Below, piece after piece: positions 45,400 through 55,124 of a stretch of DNA of 64,000 bases; the stretch's first letter is position 1, and each line of letters opens with the position of its first letter. Position numbers and translations under genes: made by a program. Origin of the DNA: Gloeocapsa sp. PCC 7428 (lineage in GTDB: Bacteria; Cyanobacteriota; Cyanobacteriia; Cyanobacteriales; Chroococcidiopsidaceae); the NCBI RefSeq assembly GCF_000317555.1, contig NC_019745.1, positions 62,001 through 126,000 on the forward strand. Direction: 5' to 3'. Under the pieces are notes generated by a model. That model was not told where the DNA came from. It was given only the letters and a program-made list of their open reading frames with translations, and ran no database searches.

Positions 45400-46770
45400 A
45401 TGAATTGGTATAACATCGATAGGTAAAGGTCATGATAATCGTGCCGTTGTCATTGGCGGTAGCATTGCGGGGCTACTTGCAGCAAGAGTGCTAGCAGATT
45501 ATTTTCCGCAAGTTATCATTATTGAATCTGACAATTTACCCGCACAACCTCACTCTCGTAAAGGCGTTCCGCAATCGGTACAACCTCACGTTTTACTTGC
45601 AAAAGGATACCGAATTTTAGAAGAACTTTTTCCTGGTATTGGTGATGAATTGCAGCAAGCGGGTGCGTTACCACTAGATTGGGCGCGAGAATTTTATCAT
45701 TATAGTCATGGTGGTTGGAATTGCGTTACTACAACGCCTTCTGATGTGATTTCTTTAACGTGTAGCCGCCCGTTAATTGAATGGTAAATTCGTCGTCGAT
45801 TAGCGCAGCTGTCTAATATAGAGTTTATTGATGGGAAACGTGTCACAGGATTATTGGGCGATCGCGGTTCAATTACTGGTGTTTACTTGCAATCATCTGA
45901 AAAATTCCCTGCGGCTTTTGTTGTCGATGCCAGTGGAAGGCGATCGCAAGCACCAAAGTGGCTACAAAGTCAAGGATTTACTTCACAATTATTAATCCGT
46001 TACTTGGTTATGCAACTCGCCGCTATCGTCTGCTAAAGCCTCAACCTGACTGGAAAGTGATGTTAGTATCGCAATCACCTCCACATAATACGCGGCTAGG
46101 ATATTTAGCACAAATTGAAAATGGCGAGTGGATTGCAACGCTTGGTGGATACGGGCGCGATTATCCACCTTTGAGCGATCGCGATTTTTTGGATTTCGCC
46201 CGTAGCTTAGCTAGCCCTAAATTTTATGAAGCGATAAAAGATGCTGAACCAATTTCGCCAATTTATGCACATCGAGCAACAGCAAATCGATTACGCCATT
46301 ATGACAAAATTGAACTACCGCATAATTTTGTTGTTTTAGGAGATGCTGTTTGTGCATTGTGTCCTGTTTACGGACAGGGAATGACAGTCAGCGCTTTATC
46401 TGCGATCGTGCTACGCAATTGGCTGCAAAAAGAGTATAGTCATTCTTCTACTATTCTCAAATCTTCAGCCTTTCAAAAAAAATTAGCGAAAAATAATTTG
46501 CTGCATTGGAGTTTAGCAACTAGTCAAGATTCGCAATTTCCCACAACTCAAAGTCGTCGAGAAGTCACTAGCGGTGGATTATTAAGTTGGTATACAAATC
46601 GCTTATTGCAGCTTACTAACAGCGATCCACACACGTATACTCAACTCATCCAAATCGTTAATTTGCTGCGATCGCCGCTACAACTTTATCACCCCAAAGT
46701 TATTTTTCGTGTTGTCCGAAAGTCACCCAGCAAGAAAACTAACGGCGAATGCTACCAACTAAAAAGGTAA
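45400..46770 (+). pseudogene. Broken FAD-dependent oxidoreductase gene
   Basis: The intact protein would be a group A flavoprotein monooxygenase-like enzyme: AVVIGGSIAGLLAARVLADYFP (FAD-binding GxGxxG variant), VVDASGRRSQAPKWL, and NFVVLGDAVCALCPVYGQGMTVSALSA (GD motif). A start with AGGAG at 45386 (ATG 45400) runs into TAA at 45424 unless a base is shifted. TAA at 45785 interrupts PLIEW-IRRRLAQ. A further frameshift with small deletion lies near 45977-45985, where WLQSQGF passes into INPLLGYATRRYRL. With three lesions it is a pseudogene. Its end overlaps the convergent holin-like gene by 32 bases. Confidence 0.88.
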
Positions 46771-47098
46771 GTAAACTTGTTACCAGTGTTAAAACAATTG
46801 AACCTAACAAAGCTGGAAAAAACCCAGTGACAACAAAACCAGGGGTAATTGCACCAGCTAGCCAAATGACTAAGGCGTTAATGATAAATAAAAATAATCC
46901 TAAAGTAACAACGGTAAGTGGTAGTGTCAACAAAACTAAAATCGGCTTAGCGATCGCATTGAGTAATCCCAAAATCACCGCAGCCAGCAACGCCGAAGCA
47001 AAACTTGTCACCGCAAATCCTGGCACTATATAAGCTGTGATCACAAGTGCGATCGCACTTAACAGCCATATCAAAACAAACTGGATCATAACGTTCAC
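46739..47098 (-). CDS. Phage holin family 4 (DUF360-like) four-helix membrane protein
   Basis: This 119-residue protein has four hydrophobic helices and matches the membrane family PF04020, called mycobacterial-type phage holin superfamily IV: SAIALVITAYIVPGF, LLAAVILGLLNAIAKPILVLLTLPLTVVTLGLF, INALVIWLAGAITPGF. Despite the name it is a common chromosomal membrane protein of unknown function in bacteria and no phage genes are nearby. It ends inside the broken oxidoreductase gene on the other strand. Confidence 0.9.
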   Translation of the reverse strand: MNVMIQFVLIWLLSAIALVITAYIVPGFAVTSFASALLAAVILGLLNAIAKPILVLLTLPLTVVTLGLFLFIINALVIWLAGAITPGFVVTGFFPALLGSIVLTLVTSLLTFLVGSIRR

Positions 47099-47210
47099 TC
47101 CTCAATATCTAGCGAGTACAAGTACCAAAATACTGGAATTTGAGATGCGCTAAGCTGAAACGGCATTTTAGTCACACAATAGATCTTGACACTTCACTCA
47201 CTATCTAAGT

Positions 47211-47702
47211 ATGTTTTGGCGGAAACTAACTTTTCTGTTGTTGATACTCATATTATCGTTTTGGACGTTACCGGCGAAAGCTTTAGACTATCCTCCTCCT
47301 TTATCTTTTAGTAATGCTGAATTAAAAGGACGCGATTTTTCAGGACAAATGTTACGCGCTTCCGAGTTTTCTAACGCGAACATGGAACAGACAAATTTTA
47401 CCGATGCTGATTTGCGAGGCGCAATTTTTAGCGCTTCGGTGATGACGAAAGCGAATCTACACGGTGCAAACTTAACGAATGCAATGGCAGATCAAGTTAA
47501 CTTTACTAATGCCGATTTAAGCGCAGCTGTTCTTGCTGAAACAATTTTGTTACGCTCAGTGTTTGATAATACAGATATTACCGCTGCTGATTTTAGTGAT
47601 GCAATTTTAGACGGCGTACAAATCAAAGAGTTGTGTCAACGTGCGAGTGGCGTAAATCCTACAACAGGTGTCGATACGCGGGAATCGTTAGGATGCAAGT
47701 AA
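47211..47702 (+). CDS. Secreted pentapeptide-repeat protein
   Basis: This 163-residue protein has a signal peptide ([24 protein letters not shown]) and then pentapeptide repeats of A(D/N)LXX type: [34 protein letters not shown]. These form a right-handed quadrilateral beta helix. It ends in a Cys-containing tail ([25 protein letters not shown]) common in thylakoid-lumen or periplasmic members. The specific role is unknown. The stop overlaps the start of purK by 10 bases. Confidence 0.9.
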   Translation: MFWRKLTFLLLILILSFWTLPAKALDYPPPLSFSNAELKGRDFSGQMLRASEFSNANMEQTNFTDADLRGAIFSASVMTKANLHGANLTNAMADQVNFTNADLSAAVLAETILLRSVFDNTDITAADFSDAILDGVQIKELCQRASGVNPTTGVDTRESLGCK

Positions 47703-48826
47703 AACGAGTTGGTGTCATTGGTGGCGGACAACTTGCTTGGATGATGGCAACTCCAGCACAAGCACTGGGGGTAGAATTAGTTATCCAAACGCCGAGTCGT
47801 GACGATCCCGCAGTAGCGATCGCTGCTGATACAATAATTGCCCCTATTAATGATGCTGATGCTACCCAGGAATTAGCATATCGCTGCGATGTCATCACGT
47901 TTGAGAATGAATTTGTTGATTTAGCTGCATTATTTCCACTAGCAGAAAGTGGTGTTTGTTTTCGCCCTCGCTTAGAGGCGTTATCTCCTTTACTCGATAA
48001 GTATCATCAACGCTGTCATCTAGAAAAATTGGGAATACCACAACCGAAATTTGTTTTACCCTCATCCCACAATCAGTTAGAGTTTCCCGTTGTTTTGAAG
48101 ACTCGACGTCATGGTTATGACGGTCAAGGTACATTTATCATTAAAGACGCAGAAACTCTACAGCATAAATTAGATACTTCGCACAAGCCTTCAGAAGTTC
48201 TTCTAGAAGAGTTTATACCTTTTGAGCGCGAACTTGCGGTGATTGTGGCGCGAGCCGTCAACGGTGATGTCGTAACATTCCCCATTGTGGAAACTCAGCA
48301 AGAAAATCAAGTGTGTCGGCGGGTTATTGCACCAGCAGCGATCAGTTCAACTGTAGCTCAAGAAATTGAAGCGATCGCCCAGACGTTGATGAACAGTTTA
48401 CAAGCAGTTGGCGTGTTTGGTATCGAGCTATTTCTGACAGGAGAGCAAAAAGTCTTAGTGAATGAAATAGCCCCGCGTACGCACAACTCTGGACACTTTA
48501 CAATTGATGCGTGTGCAACTTCGCAGTTTGAGCAACACTTACGCGCTGTGTGCAATTTACCTTTAGGAAGTTCTGCATTAACGTGTAGCAGCGCGGTGAT
48601 GATTAATCTATTAGGTTATGAATATGCACAAGACGACTATCTTGACAAGCGATCGCAAATTAGTCAAATTCCCCACGCGCACGTTCATTGGTACGGCAAG
48701 AATGAATCGCGCCCAGGGCGCAAGCTCGGTCATGTTACAGTTTTATTAGATGAAGTTAATCCCGAAGTTGCGCAGGCGATCGCCCAAAAGATTGAATCAC
48801 TTTGGTATCCTGAGTCAAATAGGTAA
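47693..48826 (+). CDS. purK: 5-(carboxyamino)imidazole ribonucleotide synthase
   Basis: This 377-residue ATP-grasp enzyme converts AIR, ATP and bicarbonate to N5-CAIR in purine synthesis. It has the [13 protein letters not shown]-terminal loop, [18 protein letters not shown] (ATP-grasp lysine and glycine loop), [16 protein letters not shown] and [21 protein letters not shown] 47693 is chosen because [17 protein letters not shown] matches the family; the longer frame lies inside the upstream gene. Overlap with the pentapeptide gene suggests coupling. The 6S RNA gene follows, a known arrangement in cyanobacteria. Confidence 0.96.
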   Translation: MQVKRVGVIGGGQLAWMMATPAQALGVELVIQTPSRDDPAVAIAADTIIAPINDADATQELAYRCDVITFENEFVDLAALFPLAESGVCFRPRLEALSPLLDKYHQRCHLEKLGIPQPKFVLPSSHNQLEFPVVLKTRRHGYDGQGTFIIKDAETLQHKLDTSHKPSEVLLEEFIPFERELAVIVARAVNGDVVTFPIVETQQENQVCRRVIAPAAISSTVAQEIEAIAQTLMNSLQAVGVFGIELFLTGEQKVLVNEIAPRTHNSGHFTIDACATSQFEQHLRAVCNLPLGSSALTCSSAVMINLLGYEYAQDDYLDKRSQISQIPHAHVHWYGKNESRPGRKLGHVTVLLDEVNPEVAQAIAQKIESLWYPESNR

Positions 48827-48916
48827 ATACTCTCGTTTAGAGGCTTATTGCCGCAAATTGCTGTACTTTCAGCCTTTGATCGTTTGTTAACGCAGCAAGC
48901 AAAAAAATAGAATCAA

Positions 48917-48948
48917 TTGACAACATCAGACAAATTAATCGCTATAAT
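48917..48948 (+). promoter_or_regulatory. Promoter of the 6S RNA gene
   Basis: TTGACA at 48917-48922 and TATAAT at 48943-48948 are exact consensus elements, though the spacer of 20 is longer than ideal. A start at about 48955 fits the first paired base of the 6S RNA stem. Confidence 0.65.
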
Positions 48949-48954
48949 GAATAA

Positions 48955-49142
48955 AGTTCCACTGCGGCGTTGGTGACTGCCAATAATGTTTTTGGATCTA
49001 TGCTTTGTCGAATTAGGGAACCACTGTGTTCTAGCGGCAGTAGACCGAGCTTTGCTACTCGGAAACTTTAAGTTAGAGAAGAGGTACCCACCTGGATTTA
49101 TCCAGGTCTAAAACTGAGGTAAAACGGCACTGCGGTGAACTC
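48955..49142 (+). ncRNA. ssrS: 6S RNA
   Basis: Position after purK, a promoter in front, and length of about 188 nt fit cyanobacterial 6S RNA, which binds RNA polymerase holoenzyme as an open-promoter mimic. The 5' segment AGTTCCACTGCGGCGTT can pair with the 3' segment AACGGCACTGCGGTGAACT to close a long stem with small bulges. The middle is rich in paired purine-pyrimidine stretches around GGAACCACTGTGTTCTAGCG. The ends are estimated from the stem and promoter. Confidence 0.75.
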
Positions 49143-49187
49143 AAGCATCACAAAGATCTCTTGGTTTTAAACTGAGAGAGTTTTAAC

Positions 49188-49242
49188 TATTGGTAATTGA
49201 TATTCTTTCCAATGACCAATTACCCATTACCGATTAACTATT
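49188..49242. repeat. GGTAATTG / CCAATTACCCATTACC repeats after 6S RNA
   Basis: Inverted and direct copies of the TTACC(A/C)AT heptad family lie between the 6S RNA gene and the M16 peptidase gene. They resemble the arrays at 3440 and 52330. Confidence 0.65.
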
Positions 49243-49296
49243 TCTATCTGCTGTATCAATCGCTGCGAAATTGTTATCCAGGATACGTTAGGATAG

Positions 49297-50592
49297 TTGA
49301 ATTCTGATTCAAGTTGCGCTACTTTGTCTTCATTGCTGACTACCCCAGTATTTCCAGCGGCTGTTTCTCAGCTAGACAACGGTTTAACAATTATTCATCA
49401 ATATATCCCTGCTACCCCTGTTGTTGTGGTAGACGTATGGGTACGTGCTGGTGCGATGTGCGAACCAGAACCTTGGTATGGGATGGCGCACTTTCTCGAA
49501 CACATGATTTTTAAGGGCACTTCCGCAATACCTCCTGGAGTATTCGACTACGTTATTGAAAACCTAGGAGGAACCACTAACGCCGCTACAAGCCATGATT
49601 ATGCTCATTTCTTCCTAACAACTGCTGCACCCTACCTAGAAGATACACTACCATACTTAGCAGAATTACTCCTCAACGCGGCAATTCCTGAGGAAGAGTT
49701 TGTTCTAGAGCGCGATGTTGTTCGTGAGGAAATTCGTTGCGCGTACGACGATCCCGATTGGATAGGCTTTCAGGCTTTGGGCGAGAGTATTTACCAGCAG
49801 CATCCTTACGGGCGTTCAGTACTCGGTAGCGAAACAGACTTGATGCAGTACTCGCCTGAAGCAATGCGTTGTTTTCATCACGCGCACTATCAACCAGAAA
49901 ACATGACTGTAGTCGTTGTAGGGGGTATTGCTCAAGAACCTGCAATAGAGATTGTCCGTCAAGCTTTTCAGGAGTTTGCGCCGCGCAGCAAGTGTCCGCA
50001 CACAGAAATTGCGCTCACCGAACCATTACTTGCAGGAGTTCGCCGTCAGGAAATCTATTTACCCAGACTAGAGCAAGCACGATTGTTGATGGCTTGGACA
50101 GGTCCAGGAGTCGATCAACTACGTCATGCGTATGGTTTAGATTTGCTTTCGGTGTTACTCTCTGAAGGTCGTTCATCACGATTAGTCCGCGAGTTACGCG
50201 AAGAACAGCAATTAGTACAAGGAATCGCGAGCAATTTTTCGCTTCAGCGCGATTCTAGTTTATTTACAATTACGGCTTGGTTAGACCCAGAAAACTTAGA
50301 ACGTGTAGAATCATTGATTCGCACGCACTTAGAGGATTTACAAACAAACCTTATGACGCCAGCGGAACTGGCACGGTGTAAACGCGTGTTGTGTAATGAT
50401 TATGCGTTCTCAACCGAAACGCCGAGCCAACTAGCAGGGCTTTATGGTTACTACAATACGATCGCGCAAGCCGAATTAGCAGTCATTTATCCCGAACAAA
50501 TTCAGTCTTTTCAAGCAGAAGATCTTCAGTTGTTAACACAACAATATCTTTCACCATATTCTTATGCAGTTACAGTACTCAAACCTTGCTAG
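49297..50592 (+). CDS. M16 family zinc peptidase, catalytic subunit type
   Basis: This 431-residue M16B peptidase has the inverted zinc motif HXXEH (H65-F-L-E68-H69 in GMAHFLEHMIFKGT) and a downstream glutamate in RDVVREEI. In its C-terminal half the substrate-binding R/Y pair is replaced (RELREEQQLVQGIAS). The next gene has the reverse pattern, so the two should form a heterodimer like known M16B pairs. The start is TTG 49297, for want of an ATG; the conserved part begins at SQLDNGLTIIHQYIP. There is no signal peptide, unlike periplasmic members. Confidence 0.92.
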   Translation: MNSDSSCATLSSLLTTPVFPAAVSQLDNGLTIIHQYIPATPVVVVDVWVRAGAMCEPEPWYGMAHFLEHMIFKGTSAIPPGVFDYVIENLGGTTNAATSHDYAHFFLTTAAPYLEDTLPYLAELLLNAAIPEEEFVLERDVVREEIRCAYDDPDWIGFQALGESIYQQHPYGRSVLGSETDLMQYSPEAMRCFHHAHYQPENMTVVVVGGIAQEPAIEIVRQAFQEFAPRSKCPHTEIALTEPLLAGVRRQEIYLPRLEQARLLMAWTGPGVDQLRHAYGLDLLSVLLSEGRSSRLVRELREEQQLVQGIASNFSLQRDSSLFTITAWLDPENLERVESLIRTHLEDLQTNLMTPAELARCKRVLCNDYAFSTETPSQLAGLYGYYNTIAQAELAVIYPEQIQSFQAEDLQLLTQQYLSPYSYAVTVLKPC

Positions 50593-50598
50593 CCTAGA

Positions 50599-50640
50599 GT
50601 AAGAGGTCAGAGATCAGAGGTCGGGGGTCAGGGGGCGCAG
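50599..50640. repeat. AGAGGTCAGAGATCAGAGGTC heptad repeats between M16 genes
   Basis: Five to six units of the GAGGTCA/GGGGTCA family, followed by GGTAGGTGGGTAGACGGGTAG repeats up to about 50680. They separate the two M16 genes without a visible terminator. Confidence 0.7.
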
Positions 50641-50775
50641 AGGGGTAGAAGGTAGGTGGGTAGACGGGTAGTTGGGTAGTTGTGTTCTCTCCTACTCGCC
50701 TACGCTGCCACCCTCCTACTTATCACTAGCCACCAATCACTATTCCCTCGCCCCTCATATTGCACGCACAGACAG

Positions 50776-52074
50776 ATGAAAACGGACAACGGACAATACA
50801 TCGCGATCGCATCACCACCGAATAAACAGATTACCCGCACGGTTTTAAGTAATGGCATTGTCGTACTTGTAACCGCAAATCCAGCAGCCGATATCGTTGC
50901 TGCTAGAATATTTGTGAAGGCTGGAAGTTGTTGCGAAGCTGCACACCAATCGGGTTTAGTTCATTTACTTGCTTCGGTTCTCACCAAAGGAACACAAAAA
51001 CGCTCTTCATTAGAGATTGCAGAGCAAGTGGAATCTGTCGGGGCGAGTTTGGGTACGGATGCTGCTGCGGATTATTTTTTACTGAGTTTGAAGACGGTTA
51101 GCTCAGATTTTTTGGAGATTTTGGCACTCGCCGCTGAATTATTGCGATCGCCTTCGTTTCCTGAACTAGAAGTCGAGTTAGAACGGCGCTGGTTGATGCA
51201 AAACATTCGTTCGCAGCAAGAACAGCCGTTTACCATTGCATTTGACCAATTACGGCAAGCAATGTATCAAAATCATCCGTATGCGTCATCAGCGTTAGGA
51301 ACCGAAGCAACTGTAGCAAATCTCCGTCGTGATGATTTAATCGAATACCATCAAACGTATTTTCGTCCTGATAATCTAGTTATCAGTATTACCGGTCGCA
51401 TTGCTGCAACTGAAGCTGTCGCTGCAATTGAAAAAGTTTTTGGTGATTGGCAAAATCCCGCAACTCCATTACCCGTGTTGCAATTACCTGACATCGAGTC
51501 ACAACCGTATCAAATCAACAAACCTCAACCCACGCAACAATCAATTGTGATGTTAGGGTATCTTGCGCCGTCGGTACAGCAAAGTGATTATGTTGCTTTA
51601 AAGTTACTATCTACGTATTTAGGGAATGGACTTTCGAGCCGTTTGTTTGTGGAATTACGCGAAAAACGAGGATTGGCGTATGATGTTTCTGCGTTCTATC
51701 CCACACGCCAAGGTACTGCACCTTTTGTCGTGTACATCGGAACTGCTCCCGAAAATACTGCGATCGCCCTCGCAGGATTGAAAACTGAAGTTGAACTTCT
51801 CTGTACGCAACCGCTAGAAGAATATGCACTGCAAACCGCTAAAAATAAAGTACTTGGGCAGTATGCTTTGGGTAAACAAACCAATGCTCAAATTGCGCAA
51901 GCCTACGGTTGGTACGAAGCTTTAGGATTAGGAATCGAATTTGATACGCGCTTTCAGCAACAAATTGCGGCGGTCACTGCAACACAGTTACAACAAGCTG
52001 CGTGTCGTTATTTTCTGGCTCCTTATATCTCAATCGTCGGTCCAGAGGATGCAATTTCCATCAGTCAAGGTTGA
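50776..52074 (+). CDS. M16 family peptidase homologue, non-catalytic partner
   Basis: This 432-residue protein aligns with the preceding peptidase but lacks the zinc site: HXXEH is HLLAS (residues 63-67 in SGLVHLLASVLTKGT). It keeps the R/Y pair in RLFVELREKRGLAYDVSAF, which the first gene lacks. Such complementary M16B subunits form heterodimers in which one brings zinc and the other substrate binding. ATG 50776 is preferred; the upstream open frame to 50680 derives from repeats. The spacing of 183 bases suggests a shared transcript. Confidence 0.9.
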   Translation: MKTDNGQYIAIASPPNKQITRTVLSNGIVVLVTANPAADIVAARIFVKAGSCCEAAHQSGLVHLLASVLTKGTQKRSSLEIAEQVESVGASLGTDAAADYFLLSLKTVSSDFLEILALAAELLRSPSFPELEVELERRWLMQNIRSQQEQPFTIAFDQLRQAMYQNHPYASSALGTEATVANLRRDDLIEYHQTYFRPDNLVISITGRIAATEAVAAIEKVFGDWQNPATPLPVLQLPDIESQPYQINKPQPTQQSIVMLGYLAPSVQQSDYVALKLLSTYLGNGLSSRLFVELREKRGLAYDVSAFYPTRQGTAPFVVYIGTAPENTAIALAGLKTEVELLCTQPLEEYALQTAKNKVLGQYALGKQTNAQIAQAYGWYEALGLGIEFDTRFQQQIAAVTATQLQQAACRYFLAPYISIVGPEDAISISQG

Positions 52075-52389
52075 CTACGGTTAATATTTAATATAGCAGA
52101 CGTCAGAGGGGCAAGGCAGTGCCTTGCCCGTAGAGGTCAGAGGTGAAAATTAATGAGGGTAATGGCTATTTGTACCTCCAATGTCCTAACGATCCCAACG
52201 AGACTGCCATAGCTTGAATTTAAGGAGGTGGACATAAGTTGTTGGGGAACGCGAAAAGCTTTTAGCACTTGGTAGTTAGCATTTAGCAATCAAACAACCG
52301 CTAATCACTAATTGCTAATAGCTAATCGCTATTTAGTTACCAGTTACCAATGACCAACTTCTTAGTGACATTTACTTTCACTCACTTAC
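52075..52389. other. Intergenic repeats after the M16 genes
   Basis: The region between convergent genes contains a GGGCAAGG-N5-CCTTGCCC palindrome (52109-52129), GAGGTCAGAGGTG heptads, TTAGCA/CTAATCGC reiterations (52262-52333) and TTACCAGTTACCAATGACC. An AAGGAGGTGGACATAAG stretch near 52222 looks like a ribosome site but no gene follows. Confidence 0.65.
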
Positions 52390-53436
52390 TTAGCAAAAAT
52401 CTAGCGTGCGTTTTTGTGCTTGACTTTCCATCGCTAGCTCAATAATCCGAATTGTATTTCTTGCTTGTTCTGGTTTGACAATCAGTTCTTCATTTTGAGT
52501 AATAGCATTGTAGATATTTTGGTAATACGCCGGATAACAACCTGCCAGCGTTTCGATTTTTCCGTAGAAATGCAATCCGTTAATATCTGTATTCAGCACA
52601 CCCCAACGTTCTTGTGGTTCTTTACCCCAATCACTACCTTCAGGAAGTCGCCCTTGTTTTAGTGCCTCTTCTTGAGGGTCCATGCCATATTTAATGAAAG
52701 AACCGGCTGTACCATGCAATAAGAAATGCGGTCCTAATTCCCTGACTAATTGACCAGCTTTTGCAGTAACTTTTAGTTCTCCATAATTTAAAATCAACTC
52801 AAATGCGTCTGCGGTTTTAGCTTTTGGTCGTTGCTTTCTAATATCAGCACTCACCGTATCTGGTAAACCAAAAAGACAAATTGCTTGGTCGATTAAATGC
52901 GAACCAAGATCGTATAAAATTCCTGAGCCAGGCTCATCGTATTCGCGCCAGTTCGTTTTGATCTGGTTACGGAAGCGGTCAAAATGAACTTCGTATTCGA
53001 CTAATTTGCCTAATAAACGATTCTCAATAATTTGTTTAACAGTGAGAAAATCGCCATCCCAGCGGCGATTGTGATGGACACTAAGCAATTTATGACGCTG
53101 TTGTGCTAGCGCAATTAACTCAGTTGCTTGTTGTGATGTTGGTGTAAAAGGCTTTTCGACAACAACGTGTTTATCTGCTAGAAGTGCTTTTTGGACTAAC
53201 TCGAAGTGCGAAGTATTCGGCGTAGCGACAACGATAAGATCGATATCAGAATCTTTTAGGAGTTCCTCAGCACTACTTACCGTTTCTACCCCAGGATAGC
53301 GCGCTTGACACCTAGTACCGTGACGTTCTACGACCTTGGTTAACTTGAGTTCGGGGATAACTGCGATCGCTGGTGCATGAAAGACTTCTCCAGCCATTCC
53401 ATACCCGATGAGTCCGACACGTACTATTTGGTTCAT
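52390..53436 (-). CDS. Gfo/Idh/MocA family oxidoreductase
   Basis: This 348-residue NAD(P)-dependent dehydrogenase has the N-terminal Rossmann loop VGLIGYGMAGEVFHAPAI, the VVATPNTSHFELVQKALLADKHVVVEKPF stretch with the conserved EKP, and the C-terminal dimer domain with DLGSHLIDQAICLFG. Family members oxidise sugars, inositols or their derivatives. It follows an SSS-type symporter gene on the same strand after 83 bases, suggesting uptake and oxidation of the same polyol or sugar; the substrate is inferred only from this. Confidence 0.93.
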   Translation of the reverse strand: MNQIVRVGLIGYGMAGEVFHAPAIAVIPELKLTKVVERHGTRCQARYPGVETVSSAEELLKDSDIDLIVVATPNTSHFELVQKALLADKHVVVEKPFTPTSQQATELIALAQQRHKLLSVHHNRRWDGDFLTVKQIIENRLLGKLVEYEVHFDRFRNQIKTNWREYDEPGSGILYDLGSHLIDQAICLFGLPDTVSADIRKQRPKAKTADAFELILNYGELKVTAKAGQLVRELGPHFLLHGTAGSFIKYGMDPQEEALKQGRLPEGSDWGKEPQERWGVLNTDINGLHFYGKIETLAGCYPAYYQNIYNAITQNEELIVKPEQARNTIRIIELAMESQAQKRTLDFC

Positions 53437-53519
53437 GCTTACGGCGTTGGTTTGATTGGAACTGTAAAGTACATAGCGCGGGAAAGAGTAAAGCCTCTTT
53501 CCCTAAAACATATTTGTGC

Positions 53520-55124
53520 TTAAAACACAACGGGACTAAAAATGACCCAAAATACAAGGACAATCGCTGCTAAACTTGCGCTATAAATCACGTTTTGTCG
53601 ATGTACTTTCGCAGATCCTAGCGCTTTATTGACTTTTTGTTCTGGTGTCAAGAACATACTGAGATGCTTTTGACTTGGCGCTGCGCTTGTCAAACTCACG
53701 AGTACCAAAATGAATACAGAGATGACAAACAGTAAAATCGCAAAGTGCAAAAAGTTAATATTCGCATAAGCAACTAACGGTCGCCAAGTAATCCAACCTG
53801 CACGGGTTCCTAGTTCTGCAACAAAGCGAATTGCACCCAAAATAAACCCTGCAATTAAGGCGTTAATGGCTCCTCTACCATTTGCACGTTTCCACAAAAT
53901 TCCGACTAAGAAAACTGCGGCGATCGGCGGTGAAATATATGCTTGTACCGACTGTAGGTAAACATACAACTGATCGCTCATCAAACCAATGAACGGAAGC
54001 CAAAGTAAACCAGAAATGACGAGTACAATCGTTGATAGCTGTCCGGCTCTTACAAGTTCTCTTTCACTCGCATCAGGACGCCATCGCTTGTAAAAATCCA
54101 TTACGACTAAAGTTGAACTGCTATTAAATACGCTGGATAGCGAACTCATCAAAGCTGCAAGTAAGCCAGCTACAACTAAACCTTTAATGCCAGATGGTAG
54201 CAGTTCATTCACCATCGTCGCGTACATTTGGTTAGGTGCAACATCAGGAAAGAGTTCTCGACCCGCAATTCCAGGTAGTACAAGGATAAAGACTGGCAAT
54301 AATTTCAAAAATCCTGCAAAGATTGTCGATCGCCGTGCATTTTCAATATCCGGTGCTGCAAGCGTTCGTTGCACAATCATTTGGTCTGTACACCAATACC
54401 ATAGTCCGAGAATTGGTGCTCCGAATAAAATACCAGTCCAAGGAAATTCAGGATGATTGACTGCTTTCCACAGATTAAAGAATTCGGGTTCAGCGCGCTC
54501 GATAAAAGGACCAAAACCACCGACATCGGTAATTGCGATCGCGGTCAGAAAAATTCCGCCCCCAATCAAGATAAATGCTTGCAAAAAGTCTGTGTAAATA
54601 ACCGCGCGCAATCCACCAAAGACTGTGTATGCTCCCGTCGCCACAATCAAGACAATCGCACCTAGCCAGATATTCCATCCGAGAATCGTTTGCAGTACAA
54701 GCGCACCCGCGTAGACTGCTACACTAATTTTCGTGAAAATGTACGCAATTAACGAAACGGTAGATAAATACGTACGACATTGCGAATTAAAACGCTTTTC
54801 TAGAAATTCTGGCATTGTAAACACGCCAGTGCGCAAATAAAACGGGACAAAAAGCCACCCCAATAAAAGCAGCATAAAGCAAGCAATCCATTCAAATTGC
54901 CCTACTGCTAAACCTGAACTGGCTCCTGTTCCCGCTAGCCCAATAAAGTGTTCTGCCGAAATATTGCTAGCAAACAAACTAGCACCAATCGCCATCCAAC
55001 CGATTCCACCACCACCGAGAAAGTATGATTTGCTACTTTCTAAACTTGTTCGACTCGACCAGTATCCAATTGCACCCACTGCAACAAAGTAAGCGACCAA
55101 AAAAAAGATATCTAACCCACTCAC
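53520..55124 (-). CDS. SSS family sodium:solute (sugar/polyol) symporter
   Basis: This 534-residue protein has about 14 membrane helices and is similar to SGLT-type sodium:sugar symporters: SSKSYFLGGGGIGWMAIGASLFASNISAEHFIGLAG, GGLRAVIYTDFLQAF, and LMSSLSSVFNSSSTLVVMDFY (sodium-site serines). The longer frame begins TTG at 55139, but its codons 2-3 are AGGAGG, an ideal ribosome site 6 bases before GTG 55124, so the true start is GTG 55124. It is upstream of the Gfo/Idh gene in a likely two-gene operon. Confidence 0.93.
   Translation of the reverse strand: MSGLDIFFLVAYFVAVGAIGYWSSRTSLESSKSYFLGGGGIGWMAIGASLFASNISAEHFIGLAGTGASSGLAVGQFEWIACFMLLLLGWLFVPFYLRTGVFTMPEFLEKRFNSQCRTYLSTVSLIAYIFTKISVAVYAGALVLQTILGWNIWLGAIVLIVATGAYTVFGGLRAVIYTDFLQAFILIGGGIFLTAIAITDVGGFGPFIERAEPEFFNLWKAVNHPEFPWTGILFGAPILGLWYWCTDQMIVQRTLAAPDIENARRSTIFAGFLKLLPVFILVLPGIAGRELFPDVAPNQMYATMVNELLPSGIKGLVVAGLLAALMSSLSSVFNSSSTLVVMDFYKRWRPDASERELVRAGQLSTIVLVISGLLWLPFIGLMSDQLYVYLQSVQAYISPPIAAVFLVGILWKRANGRGAINALIAGFILGAIRFVAELGTRAGWITWRPLVAYANINFLHFAILLFVISVFILVLVSLTSAAPSQKHLSMFLTPEQKVNKALGSAKVHRQNVIYSASLAAIVLVFWVIFSPVVF

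Noticed and set aside
46739-47098. Phage region suggested by the holin family name
   Set aside because: The four-helix family is a common chromosomal membrane protein and no other phage genes are near.
50680-50775. N-terminal membrane segment of the second M16 protein
   Set aside because: The upstream extension derives from intergenic repeats; homology with M16 proteins begins after ATG 50776.
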